A stretch of 64,000 bases of DNA from DASQPR01 sp963724705 (GTDB taxonomy: Bacteria; Actinomycetota; Actinomycetes; Mycobacteriales; Micromonosporaceae): positions 1,364,001 to 1,428,000 of the forward strand of contig CAVRVS010000004.1 of NCBI GenBank assembly GCA_963724705.1. Reading direction: 5' to 3'. A model generated the notes under the pieces. The model searched no databases. It was not told the origin of the DNA and worked only from the letters and a program-made list of their open reading frames with translations. A program made the position numbers and the translations under genes. Below, piece by piece: positions 50,857 through 60,419 of this stretch; position 1 is the first letter of the stretch, and the number at the start of each line of letters is the position of its first letter.

Positions 50857-52230
50857 TCACGTCCGCTGGCCGCGCCGCAACGCCTCGACGTCGAGACCCG
50901 CCCACGGATCGAAGTCGACCTCCAGCGGCTCCTGCGGAGGACGCTGATCGGGCGGCACGTGCCGCAGGTTGATCCGGATCCGGGTCCACGTGCTGCTCCG
51001 CCCGCGCATCGAGTCGACCAGCACGTCGGCCGGCTCGAGCTGCACCCACACGTCCGGATGACGTGCCTTCCACCGTTCCAGCCCGGCCATCGCCTCGTCC
51101 TTGCCGGCGGCGCGCGCGATCTCGATCAGCGGCATGGTCGAGCGCCGTCGCCCGGTCGGCTTCGGTGCGTCCGCGTCACCCGGTGCGTCGTCGGCTGGCG
51201 GCGCCGCGGCTTTAGCCGTACCGCCAGATCGTGATCTTGAGCGAGCCGAGCCGGCACCGGCCCGCGACCCGGACTCGGCCGGATCGGGCGGTGGTGGCGG
51301 CGGGTCGTCCATGCCGGCCGCCTTCTGCGCGGCCGCGAGTGCGACGAGGCTGCTCAGATCGCCCACCGCGAGGTCGATGCCGTCGGCCGGGTCACCGATC
51401 GCCGCGAACCGGGCCGGCATGGTCGCGACCGTGAAGTCGCCCGCCTCACACGCGGCGACCTCGTCCCAGTGCAGCGGCGCCGAGACGCGTGCATCCGGCG
51501 TCGGACGCACCGAATAGGCGGACGTCGTCGTGTGGTCCTTGGCGTTCTGGTTGTAGTCGATGAAGACGCCGTGCCGCTCCTCTTTCCACCAGCGGCTGGT
51601 CGCGAGATCCGGCACTCGGGCCTCCACCTCGCGCGCCAATGCCAGCGCTGCGCGGCGCACCTCGACGAAGCTCCAGCGCCGCTCGATGCGGCAGAAGATG
51701 TGCATGCCACGTGAGCCGGACGTCTTCGGCCAGCCCACGATGCCGTGATCGCTGAGCACGTCGCGGCAGGCCAGTGCGACCTCGCGCACGTGCTCCCACG
51801 GCACGCCGGGGATCGGATCGAGGTCGATGCGCAGTTCGTCCGGGTGGGCCAGGTCATCGGCGCGCACCGCGTGCGGGTGCAGGTCGATGCAGCCGAGGTT
51901 GACGACCCACGCGAGCTGGGCGGCGTCGCGGAGCACGATCTCGTGGGCGCTACGGCCCGACGGGTATTTGAGCTCGACCGTCTCGATCCAGTCGGGCCGG
52001 TTCTCCGGCGCCCGCTTCTGGTAGAAGGCCTGACCGTCGATGCCGTTGACGTAGCGCTTGAGCGCCATCGGCCGCCCGCCGGCCGCCCGCAGCGCGCCGT
52101 CGGCCACCGCCAGGTAGTAGCGCACCAGGTCGAGCTTGGTGATGCCGGCGGCCGGGAAGTAGAGCTTCTGCGGATTGGTGATCGTGACGTCCTGGCCGTC
52201 GACGTCAAGCACTTCGGTAGGCGTGGCCAT
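50857..52230 (-). CDS. LigD-type DNA polymerase/primase domain protein
   Basis: 457 residues from the ATG at 52230. The archaeo-eukaryotic primase-like polymerase domain runs over residues 1-290: VDGQDVTITNPQKLYFPAAG, PENRPDWIETVELKYPSGRS, then DLHPHAVRADDLAHPDELRI followed by DLDP with the catalytic Asp pair, GWPKTSGSRGMHIFCRIER, and RWWKEERHGVFIDYNQNAKD. A Pro/Ala-rich linker follows, then a C-terminal DUF-like segment (ARHPDVWVQLEPADVLVDSM). Works in non-homologous end joining in LigD. No ligase, nuclease or Ku gene is beside it. Confidence 0.9.
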   Translation of the reverse strand: MATPTEVLDVDGQDVTITNPQKLYFPAAGITKLDLVRYYLAVADGALRAAGGRPMALKRYVNGIDGQAFYQKRAPENRPDWIETVELKYPSGRSAHEIVLRDAAQLAWVVNLGCIDLHPHAVRADDLAHPDELRIDLDPIPGVPWEHVREVALACRDVLSDHGIVGWPKTSGSRGMHIFCRIERRWSFVEVRRAALALAREVEARVPDLATSRWWKEERHGVFIDYNQNAKDHTTTSAYSVRPTPDARVSAPLHWDEVAACEAGDFTVATMPARFAAIGDPADGIDLAVGDLSSLVALAAAQKAAGMDDPPPPPPDPAESGSRAGAGSARSRSRSGGTAKAAAPPADDAPGDADAPKPTGRRRSTMPLIEIARAAGKDEAMAGLERWKARHPDVWVQLEPADVLVDSMRGRSSTWTRIRINLRHVPPDQRPPQEPLEVDFDPWAGLDVEALRRGQRT

Positions 52231-52759
52231 GGCCGCACCATACGACACCCGTCCGACGACGGCCGGCCGAAACGACGACCCATTAAACGGGTACGGCCAC
52301 CGCACGCGACCGCCGCAGCGGACCGCGGCCATGAACCGCCACATCCAACCGCTTGCCGGGGGCCGGCGAGGTCAGCGCCGGGTCATTGCCGCGGCCGCGG
52401 TGACCGCGCACGCGCCGTCACGCCGACGACTTGCGTGGCATGCGGGTCTCCGTCCGGTTCGTGGCGACCACGACGCGCCGTCGGCCGTGTGCACGTCTGT
52501 TCCAGGCCGTACCGGGTCGGCGCGGTTGGTAGCGATGGTGGCTACGTGACTCCGGCGAACCCAGTGCGCATCTGTGATCCCCCACGGGACCAGATTTCGA
52601 CGGCCTGTAGTCGCCCTGATACGGAGCACTGATCCCGTCCTTAACGCAATTAGATACTGCTTGAGTTACCTACTCCACAAAAGCGATTATTCGGAAAGAA
52701 CGGACTTGTACCTTCGGTTGAACGGTCACGTAACCCCCCGACGGAAGGAAACCAATACC
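52231..52759. other. Long leader before the exported transglycosylase-like gene
   Basis: 530 bases without a supported gene. The last 130 bases are A+T-rich (for example TTAGATACTGCTTGAGTTAC at 52652-52671), unlike the surroundings, and probably hold the promoter and an untranslated leader ending at GGAAGGAAACC. I looked for a c-di-AMP riboswitch, common before cell-wall hydrolase genes in this group, but saw no convincing core. Confidence 0.4.
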
Positions 52760-53557
52760 GTGAACCTCCGCCACCACACCGAGACCGCAGCTACGTTCTT
52801 CCGTAGCCCCATCGGACGACGCGTCGGCATGCTCGGCGTCACCACGGCGGCCATCTTCGGCGTTGCGGTTGGACCCGCGGCAGCGGCTCACTCTTCGGCT
52901 CCCGAGAAGGCGCCCGCCACCGTGTCCTGGGCCACCGGTACACCGGCGACGACGGCGTACGCCACCCACGCCCCGGCCGTGAAGTCGTCGGCCGCCAAGG
53001 CCACGGCTACGCACGCGCCGGCCCCGCACAAGCCGGCCGTGAAGGTGCCCAGCACCAGGGCGCTGCTGCCCAAGACGGTGCACGGCCCCCAGGCCTCGTT
53101 CAAGCCGACCGCCGCGCAGAAGCGCAACGCCGCGGCGATCGTCAAGGCCGCCAAGGACATGAAGCTGCCACCCCGCGCCATGGTCATGGCCGTGGCCTGC
53201 TCGCTGCAGGAATCCTCCCTGCACAACTACGGCAACCTCGGCAACCGCAACGACCACGACTCGCTGGGCCTGTTCCAGCAGCGCCCGTCCTCGGGCTGGG
53301 GCACCCCGGCACAGGTGACCGACCCGCACCACGCGACGCAGTCGTTCCTCAAGCGCCTCGTGAAGATCCACAACTGGCAGCACATGCCGCTGACCCTGGC
53401 CGTCCAAAAGGTGCAGGTCTCGGCCTTCCCGCAGGCGTACGCCAAGTGGGAGAAGTTCGCCGCCAGCCTGGTCGCCGGCACCTACGCCGCCGACGCGTCG
53501 CACGCCGCCACCAGCGCGGCCCACGCCGCCGGCGCGGTGCACGCACCGGGCAAGTGA
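52760..53557 (+). CDS. Exported cell-wall hydrolase-like protein (lytic-transglycosylase-type domain)
   Basis: 265 residues from a GTG at 52760. The signal region RVGMLGVTTAAIFGVAVGPA is followed by cleavage after AAA. A Thr/Ala/Lys/Pro-rich linker (residues 45-115) leads to a globular domain (about 120-235): AAAIVKAAKDMKLPPRAMVM, then ACSLQESSLHNYGNLGN, DSLGLFQQRPSSGWGTPAQV and AYAKWEKFAASLVA. This domain is widespread in actinobacterial exported proteins and has a Glu in the QES motif at the position of a lysozyme-type acid. Peptidoglycan cleavage is inferred, not shown. A strong terminator follows. Confidence 0.82.
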   Translation: MNLRHHTETAATFFRSPIGRRVGMLGVTTAAIFGVAVGPAAAAHSSAPEKAPATVSWATGTPATTAYATHAPAVKSSAAKATATHAPAPHKPAVKVPSTRALLPKTVHGPQASFKPTAAQKRNAAAIVKAAKDMKLPPRAMVMAVACSLQESSLHNYGNLGNRNDHDSLGLFQQRPSSGWGTPAQVTDPHHATQSFLKRLVKIHNWQHMPLTLAVQKVQVSAFPQAYAKWEKFAASLVAGTYAADASHAATSAAHAAGAVHAPGK

Positions 53558-53600
53558 CACCACCAGCGGGCGCTCCGACTCGATGAGCGCTCGCGCCGAC

Positions 53601-53643
53601 GATCGTCCGGCGCCCCCGTCCCCCGGTGGGGCGCCGGACGATC
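53601..53643 (+). terminator. Strong intrinsic terminator
   Basis: A perfect 16-bp stem, GATCGTCCGGCGCCCC (53601-53616) against GGGGCGCCGGACGATC (53628-53643), has an 11-base loop and is followed by TTT. It lies 43 bases after the stop of the exported hydrolase gene. Confidence 0.9.
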
Positions 53644-53723
53644 TTTCGACTCAACTATTCGGCCATCGAGCATTCATCTACCAGGCCCTACGACCGAGAC
53701 CAGTCAACTCCTACGATGGCCGC

Positions 53724-54667
53724 ATGCCGTCCGAGGATCCGGTCGGGTCCACTGCACAGGAGCCTGCTCCGCGCAGGCCGCCAGCGTTTACAGCGCCGTC
53801 GTCGATCACCTCCGTGGTGACCGGCGACGGCGTTTCGCTGTCGGTACGGAAGTCCGGCTCGACGACGAGCCCGGTGATCGTCTTCGTGCACGGGTTCCCG
53901 GACGACGCCCACGTCTGGTCGGGCGTCACGGCGGCGCTGGCCGGTGAGGCGCGACTCGTGACGTACGACGTCCGGGGCGCCGGATCGTCCGGAGCACCGG
54001 CCGACCGGCGAGCGTACGGGCTCGATCGCCTCGCCGCCGATCTGCGCGATGTCGTCGACGCGGTAAGCCCCGACCAACGCGTGCACCTCGTCGGGCATGA
54101 CTGGGGCTCGATCCAGGCATTCCACGCCCTGCGCACCACGCTGGCCGGTCGGGTCACGTCGTACACGTCGATCTCCGGCCCCGATCTCGACCACGTCCGC
54201 ACATGGCGGCGACGGCAGCTCCGCGGCGGCCCGGCCGGATGGTGGCGGCTCGCCAGGCAGAGCGTCTCTTCCGCGTACATCGGGGCCTTTCTGCTGCCCG
54301 GTCCGGTCGACCTGGCCACCCGCCTCGGCATCGTCGGCCGTCTCGTGACACGGGATCCGTCCCGACTCGGTGCGCGGGTCTCGCGGGCCGACGTACGGCA
54401 CGGTCTGAACCTGTACCGGGCAAATATGCTCGGCAGAGGTTCCGCGTCGAACCGGGGCGTACGCACCGGTCGACATCCCGGTCCAGATCCTGGTGCCCGT
54501 CGCACGACCGCTACGTCAGCGCCGATCTGCAGACCGAACTGCAAGACTGGGTACGGGATCTGACGGTGGTGACGATGGACGGCGGCCACTGGCTGATGTT
54601 GAGCCATCCGACCGAGCTCGCGGACCGGATCCGCGTCTTCGTCACCGACGCCGAGAAGCGCTCGTAG
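53724..54667 (+). CDS. Alpha/beta hydrolase (epoxide-hydrolase-like), two frame breaks near the end
   Basis: From the ATG at 53724. The core is complete: VIVFVHGFPDDAHVWSGVTA, then VTYDVRGAGSSGAPADRRAY, nucleophile Asp or Ser region VHLVGHDWGSIQAFHALRT (GHDWG suggests an Asp nucleophile as in epoxide hydrolases and dehalogenases). Near 54440 and 54495 two +1 shifts are needed to read YAPVDIPVQILVP, then SHDRYVSADLQTELQDWV and the His in MDGGHWLMLSHP, ending at 54667. The catalytic His lies after the breaks, so if they are real the enzyme is dead. Confidence 0.72.
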
Positions 54668-54815
54668 CCGCGTACGCATCGCTCGCGACTCGGCAGCGTC
54701 ACGAGTCGTGACGCTACGGACACCGCCTATCTCCCTGCCGGTCGGCTAGCAAAACCGGTCGACCGCGTGGATAGGATACGGACTGGTACGTATCGCAAAT
54801 CACGGGGAGGGGCCG

Positions 54816-56718
54816 ATGACCACATCGTCCACGGTCGACGCGGACACCACCGGCAGTGGCGGCGCCCTCACCCACAAGCAGATCGTGACGATCCTGACCG
54901 GTCTGATGATGGCGATGTTCCTCGCCGCGCTCGACCAGACGATCGTCTCGACCGCGATCCGTACGATCGCCGACGACCTGCACGGCTTCTCGCTGCAGGT
55001 CTGGGCGACGACCGCGTTCCTCATCACCTCGACGATCTCCACGCCGCTCTACGGCAAGTTGTCCGACATGTACGGCCGGAAGCCGTTCATCCTGTTCGCG
55101 ATCAGCATCTTCATCGTCGGCTCGATGCTGTGCGGGCTGTCCCAGTCGATGTACGAGCTCGCCGCGTTCCGGGCCATCCAGGGCATCGGCGCCGGCGGCC
55201 TGTTCTCGCTGTCGCTCGCGATCATCGGCGACATCGTGCTCGCCCCGCGAGCGGCCGAAATACCAGGGCTACTTCCTCGCCGTCTTCGGCACCTCGAGCG
55301 TGCTCGGCCCGGTGCTCGGCGGCTTCTTCGCCGGTTCCGCCGACGATCCTCGGCATCCCCGGCTGGCGCTGGATCTTCTACATCAACGTGCCGATCGCCG
55401 CGGCCGCGCTGATCGTCGTCACGAAGGTGCTGCACGTGCCGCAGCAGCGCCGCGAGCACCGCATCGACTGGCCGGGCGCGGTCGCGCTGATCGTCTGCCT
55501 CGTGCCGCTGCTGATCGTGGCCGAGCAGGGCTCGTCGTGGGGCTGGGGCTCGCGGCACGGCGCTCGCCTGCTACTTCATCGGCGCGATCGGACTGGTCGC
55601 GTTCCTGCTCGTCGAGCGACGCTACGGCGACGAGGCGCTGCTGCCGCTGCGGCTGTTCCAGGGCCGTACGTTCAGCGTCGGCCGTCTCGAGCAGCTTCCT
55701 CATCGGCATGGCGATGTTCGGCGGTCTGCTGCTGCTGCCGCTCTACCTGCAGGTCGTCAAGGGGGCCGAGCCCGACCCGCGCCGGTCTCGAGACTGCTCC
55801 CGTTGGTGCTCGGCATGATGATCGGCTCGATCACGGCCGGCCAGACGATCACGCCGCACCGGGCGGTACAAGATCTTCCCGATCATCGGCGGCGTCCTGA
55901 TCATCGCGGCCATGGTGCTCTTCTCGCGGCTCACGCGCGGACACGTCGCTGCCCGCGGTGATGTTGCCGATGGTGCTGATGGGACTCGGCCTCGGCGGCT
56001 CGATGCAGCCCATGGTCACCGCCGCGCAGAACGCGGCGTCGCCGCGCGAGATCGGCGTCGCCACCTCGTCGGTCACGTTCTTCCGGTCGATGGGCGGCAC
56101 GATCGGCGCCGCCGTCTTCCTGTCGATCCTGTTCAGCCGGCTGCCGGGCAAGATCCAGGCGGCGTACGCGGCGGCGGCCAACGACGCCGGCGTTCCGAGC
56201 AGGCGGCCGCGGCGCACCCGGATCAGGTGAAGGTGCTGCAGCAGATCGTCCGGCGGGTCGGCGTTCGCTGCAGCGACACGTCGTTCCTGAACCACCTGGC
56301 CAGCGCGCTCGCGCATCCCGTTCAAGGTCGGCTTCGCCGGCTCGATGTCCTGGTCTTCTACATCGCGATCGGGATCATGGTGGCGACGCTCATCGTCACG
56401 CTGTTCCTGCCCGAGCTTCCACTCAGCCGCCAGTCCGCCGCCGAGAAGATCCACCAGGAAACCTCGGGCGCCGGTGCGGTCGGCGCCGTTGCCTCGACGA
56501 TGGCCGATCCCGCGGATGACCCTGAGCAGGCCGCCAAATCAGGCTCGGCCAATGGCCACGGTTCGCCGAACGGCCGCGCCGGTGCTGGTGACTCCGGCGG
56601 TACGAGTTCAACCGGCGCCCGTTCATCCGGCTCGCGTTCTTCCGATACCCGTTCATCAGACACGCATGCGGATGGACGCGTCGGTGACGGCGAGCCGACG
56701 AGGTCGCGCTCCGAGTAG
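54816..56718 (+). pseudogene. MFS drug exporter (DHA2) with about ten frame breaks
   Basis: GAGGGG precedes the ATG. The first 145 codons read perfectly (MAMFLAALDQTIVSTAIRTI, GKLSDMYGRKPFILF). From about 55245 the similarity passes repeatedly to the next frame: RERPKYQGYFLAVFG, then ILGIPGWRWIFYINVPIAAA, then CYFIGAIGLVAFLLVERRYG, then SSFLIGMAMFGGLLLLPLYL, and so on to LPELPLSRQSAAEKIHQE. The first eight shifts are all +1, spaced 20-210 bases apart; later ones are of both signs. No stop codon or amino-acid decay is seen between them. The tail is Ser/Gly-rich. As sequenced the gene cannot make a transporter. Confidence 0.8.
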
Positions 56719-56784
56719 CCGCGGATCACCGGAGCCGGACCGGCCTCGGTTGGACGGGCCTCGCGTCCTCAGCCGGTCGCGTCG

Positions 56785-57633
56785 TCAGGCGGCCGTCGAC
56801 AGCGCCGCGCACCGTTGCGCGACCGCGGGAAGAACGGCTCCGAGCGAGGCGTCGATCACGAGATCCGCACGATCGCTTTCCCGCGTCGCGCCGCGGTTGA
56901 CGATCCCGACCGGGATTCCGAGCTTCATTGCCCGCAACACGAACCGCCGGCCCGACATCACCGTCAGCGAAGAACCGAGCACGAGCAACGCACGTGCGGT
57001 CTCGACGAGGTCGAAACACGCATCCACGCGAGGCCGCGGCACGGTCTCGCCGAAGAACACGACGTCGGGCTTGAGCACACCACCCACGCAAACGCCGCAC
57101 CCGACGACGTGGAACCCATCGAGACCGGCGTCGCTGATGTCGACATCGCCGTCCGGATTGATGGCGGCGATGTCGGCGTTGAACGTCGGGTTCGCCTCCG
57201 TCAAACGTCGGTCGAGTTCGGCGCGCTCCATGGACTCGCCGCAGCCGAGGCACACGACCCGGGCGAGGTTGCCGTGCAGCTCGATCACCGATCGTGCGCC
57301 GCTTGCCTGGTGTAGGCCATCGACGTTCTGCGTGATGATGCCCCCAACGAGGTTGACATCCTGCAGCGCGGTCACGGCCGCGTGACCGACATTCGGCGCG
57401 GCCCGCGCGATCGTTCGCCAGCCGAGATAGCTACGTGCCCAGTAGCGCCGACGGCTGTCGGCATCCCGGGTGAACGTTTGAAACGTCATGGGTTGGCCAG
57501 GACGGCGGGCACCGGTCTCTCCGCGATAGTCCGGGATCCCGGATTCGGTCGACAGCCCGGCGCCGCTCAGGACGACGACTCCCCCATCGGACATCATCTC
57601 GGTGAGGCGATCGATCTCGCTGTCGGTCGGCAT
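56785..57633 (-). CDS. NAD-dependent protein deacylase (sirtuin)
   Basis: 282 residues. Sirtuin motifs in order: VVLSGAGLSTESGIPDYRG, ITQNVDGLHQASGARSVIEL with the catalytic His in LHGN, zinc ligands in CLGC and CGVC, LKPDVVFFGETVP and VLGSSLTVMSGRRFVLRAM. It removes acyl groups from protein lysines using NAD. Belongs to the bacterial class closer to SIRT4/class II by the ETVP segment, which is an inference. Convergent with the broken exporter. Confidence 0.93.
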   Translation of the reverse strand: MPTDSEIDRLTEMMSDGGVVVLSGAGLSTESGIPDYRGETGARRPGQPMTFQTFTRDADSRRRYWARSYLGWRTIARAAPNVGHAAVTALQDVNLVGGIITQNVDGLHQASGARSVIELHGNLARVVCLGCGESMERAELDRRLTEANPTFNADIAAINPDGDVDISDAGLDGFHVVGCGVCVGGVLKPDVVFFGETVPRPRVDACFDLVETARALLVLGSSLTVMSGRRFVLRAMKLGIPVGIVNRGATRESDRADLVIDASLGAVLPAVAQRCAALSTAA

Positions 57634-57707
57634 GTGCACGACATCTATGGTGCCTCAGCGGTTGCGTGCCGCCCCGGGCCGTACGCGGTCGGTGCGAGGA
57701 TGAACGG

Positions 57708-58701
57708 GTGACGGACGCCACTCTCGCTCGTGCTCGATCCGGCGACGAACACGCGTTCCGCGATCTGGTGGCGCCACACCGTCGCGAACTGCACGTGCAC
57801 TGCTATCGCATGCTCGGCTCCGTACAGGATGCCGAGGATGCCCTGCAGGAGACGCTGCTCGCGGCGTGGCGCGGGCTCGGCGACTTTGCCGGAAGGTCAT
57901 CCGTACGGACTTGGCTCTACCGGATTGCGACGAATCGATGCCTCAACGCGCGCCGGTACGGCGCTCGACGCCCACCCGTACCGGTGCCGCCATTCACACC
58001 GCCCGAGCCCACCCGCCGAGGCGAAGTGACCTGGCTTCAGCCGTACCCGGACACGCTGCTCGACGAGTTGCCGGACACAGCGGCCGATCCGGCCGCCCGG
58101 TATGACGCTCGCGAGTCGATCGCGTTGGCCTTCGTCGTCGCGCTGCAGGAACTGACGCCCGAGCAACGCGCATCGGTTGTCCTGTGCGACGTGCTCGGGT
58201 TCTCGCTCGCCGAGGTCGCCGAGCTTCTGCGCACCACCGATGGATCGGTCAAGGGCGCGTTGCAGCGCGCCCGCGCGAGGCTGGACCGGCGCGGCGGCCG
58301 CACGCATGACGGACGTCGCATCACCGAGCGAAGGCGACGTCGCGCGACGGTTCGCTGACGCGCTGGCCGGCGATGACGTCGACGGCCTCGTCGCCCTCCT
58401 GAGCGAGGACGCGTGGCTCACAATGCCGCCCGCACCGCACGAGTATCAAGGCGCCGAGGCGATCGCCGCGTTCCTCCGGGCCGGGGCCGCGGTGCGCGTC
58501 GGTCGCTCCTTCCGGCTCGTCCCGACGCGCGCGAACCGGCAACCGGCGTACGCGTGCTATCTGCCCGACCCGGACACCGGCGTCGTGCGGCCGGCCGGGC
58601 TCGTCGTGCTCACGGTCGACCAGGGCCGGATCCCGGCGATCACCCGATTTCTCGACGCGACCGTCTTCGAGACGTTCGGGCTGCCGGCGACCTTCGTCTG
58701 A
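57708..58701 (+). CDS. ECF sigma factor of the ECF41 type with SnoaL-like C-terminal domain, one frame break
   Basis: From a GTG at 57708. Sigma-2: HVHCYRMLGSVQDAEDALQE, then TLLAAWRGLGDF and RTWLYRIATNRCLNARR. Sigma-4: ALQELTPEQRASVVLCDVLG followed by FSLAEVAELLRTTDGSVKGA. A +1 shift near 58290 joins RLDRRGGR to the second part, DVARRFADALAGDDVDGLVA and DAWLTMPPAPHEYQGAEAIA. This is the SnoaL-like domain that ECF41 sigma factors use as a built-in regulator in place of an anti-sigma factor. If the break is real, the sigma domain would be free of its C-terminal control. An ATG at 58307 could start the second part alone. Confidence 0.85.
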
Positions 58702-58782
58702 TCTCAGGGGGCGTCACACCCTCTACGGCATCCTAGGACGCTAGGTTGACGGTCGTCATGCTCGGGAATCCGGTCGGAGTGC

Positions 58783-60419
58783 TTAGCGCGTTCCGGTGCG
58801 CTTTCGGGGACGTACGGAGATCTGCACCGGAGTACCCCGGAAGTCCCATTCCTCGCGCAGTTTTCGCTCGACGAACCGGACGTACCCGGGATCGAGCAGC
58901 CCTGTCGTGAACAGGACGAACTTCGGCGGGCACACGCCGGCCTGCGTGGCGAACAGAACCCGGGGTGCCCGGCCGCCCCGGATCGGGTGTGGCGTTGCCT
59001 GTACGAGTGCGGTGATCCACGCGTTCAGTTGGCCGGTCGGCACCCGTCGACCCCAGTTGTCCAGGGCCGTACGCAATGCCGGTGCGATCTTGTCCACGGC
59101 GCGGCCGGTCAGCGCGGAGATGTTCACGCGTACGGCCCAGGGAATGCGCCGCAACTCGCGGTCGATCTCCTTGTCGAGGTAGTAGCGGCGGTCCGCATCG
59201 ACCAGATCCCACTTGTTGAAGGCCAGCACGAGTGCGCGACCGGAGTCGGCAACCATGGACAGCACGCGCTGGTCCTGTTCGCTGATTGGCTCCCCCGCGT
59301 CGAGCAGCACGACGACGACCTCGGCCGCATCGATCGCCGCGGCCGTCCGCAGACTCGCGAAATACTCCGTCCCGCTGGCGTGGCTGACCCGCCTCCGGAG
59401 CCCGGCCGTGTCGACGAAGTGCCATACCTCGCCACCGACCTGCACCAGTTCGTCGACCGGGTCGACGGTCGTACCGGCGACCGAGTCGACGACCGATCGT
59501 TCCTCGTTGGCCAGCCGGTTGAGCAGGCTCGACTTGCCGACGTTCGGCTTGCCGACAAGCGCGACACGCCGGGGACCGGGCCCGCGCGCGGCGTCCCGCG
59601 GCGCCGGCTCCGGAAACGCGGCGAGTACGTCATCAAGGAGATCTCCGGCGCCCCGGCCGTGCAGCGCCGAGACCGGACGTGGCTCACCCAGCCCCAGTCC
59701 CCACAGGGACGTCGCCTCGATCTCCAGGTTGGCGTTGTCCACCTTGTTGGCCACCAGGATCACCGGCTTCTTGCTCCGGCGCAGCATCTTGACCGCGGCC
59801 TCATCGACGGCGGTCGAACCGACCATCGTGTCCACGACGAACAGAACGACGTCGGCCGTCGCCACCGCCATCTCGGCCTGAGCGGCGATCGCGGCAGCGC
59901 GGTCGCGGGCGTCCGGCATCCATCCGCCCGTGTCCACGACGACGAATCGCCGGCCGGACCACTCGGCGTCGTACGCGACCCGGTCCCGGGTGACGCCCGG
60001 CGTGTCCTCGACCACCGCCTGCCGGCGCCCGATGATGCGGTTGACGAGCGTCGACTTTCCCACGTTGGGACGGCCGACGACGGCGACCACCGGCGGCCGC
60101 ACCGCGACGGCGGCGCCTTCGACCGTGGCCGCTTCGTCGAAGTCTTCCGTGTCGAAATCTTGGGTGTCGAAATCTTGGCGTCGTCGAAGTCCGCCGCCTC
60201 GAAGTCGGCATCGTCGAAGTCGGCACTATCGAAGTCGACACGGTCAAACTCAGCGGCGTCGAACTCGCCGGCGCCAGCGTCCGCGTCGTGCGAAGCTTCG
60301 CGGGCGGCTGCGCTGGCGCCTTCGCGAGCGCCGCGCGCGGCTTCGCCGGCGCCGTATGCGGCTTCGCGGGCGGCGTCCGGCCGGCCGAGGTGCTCGGCCG
60401 CGCGGTCGGGTCGGCTCAC
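58783..60419 (-). CDS. der: Ribosome-biogenesis GTPase Der (EngA) with an acidic repeat extension
   Basis: Two tandem G domains: VVAVVGRPNVGKSTLVNRII, DTPGVTRDR, VVDTGGW, ANKVD; then VALVGKPNVGKSSLLNRLAN, DTAGLRRR, FNKWDLVD. A C-terminal KH-like domain ends with RGTPVQISVRPRKRTG. Der acts in 50S subunit assembly. The uninterrupted frame begins at a GTG at 60102. However, a GTG at 60419 overlaps the cmk stop (GTGA), and from there an extension runs into Der apart from one missing base near 60173. It contains five-residue repeats of the type FDSAD, FDDAD, FEAAD, QDFDT. I take 60419 as the natural start. Confidence 0.9.

Noticed and set aside
52540..52759. c-di-AMP (ydaO-type) riboswitch before the cell-wall hydrolase gene
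   Set aside because: The genomic context is suitable, but I could not find the conserved core helices by eye. A covariance-model search would decide; a clear hit would reverse this.
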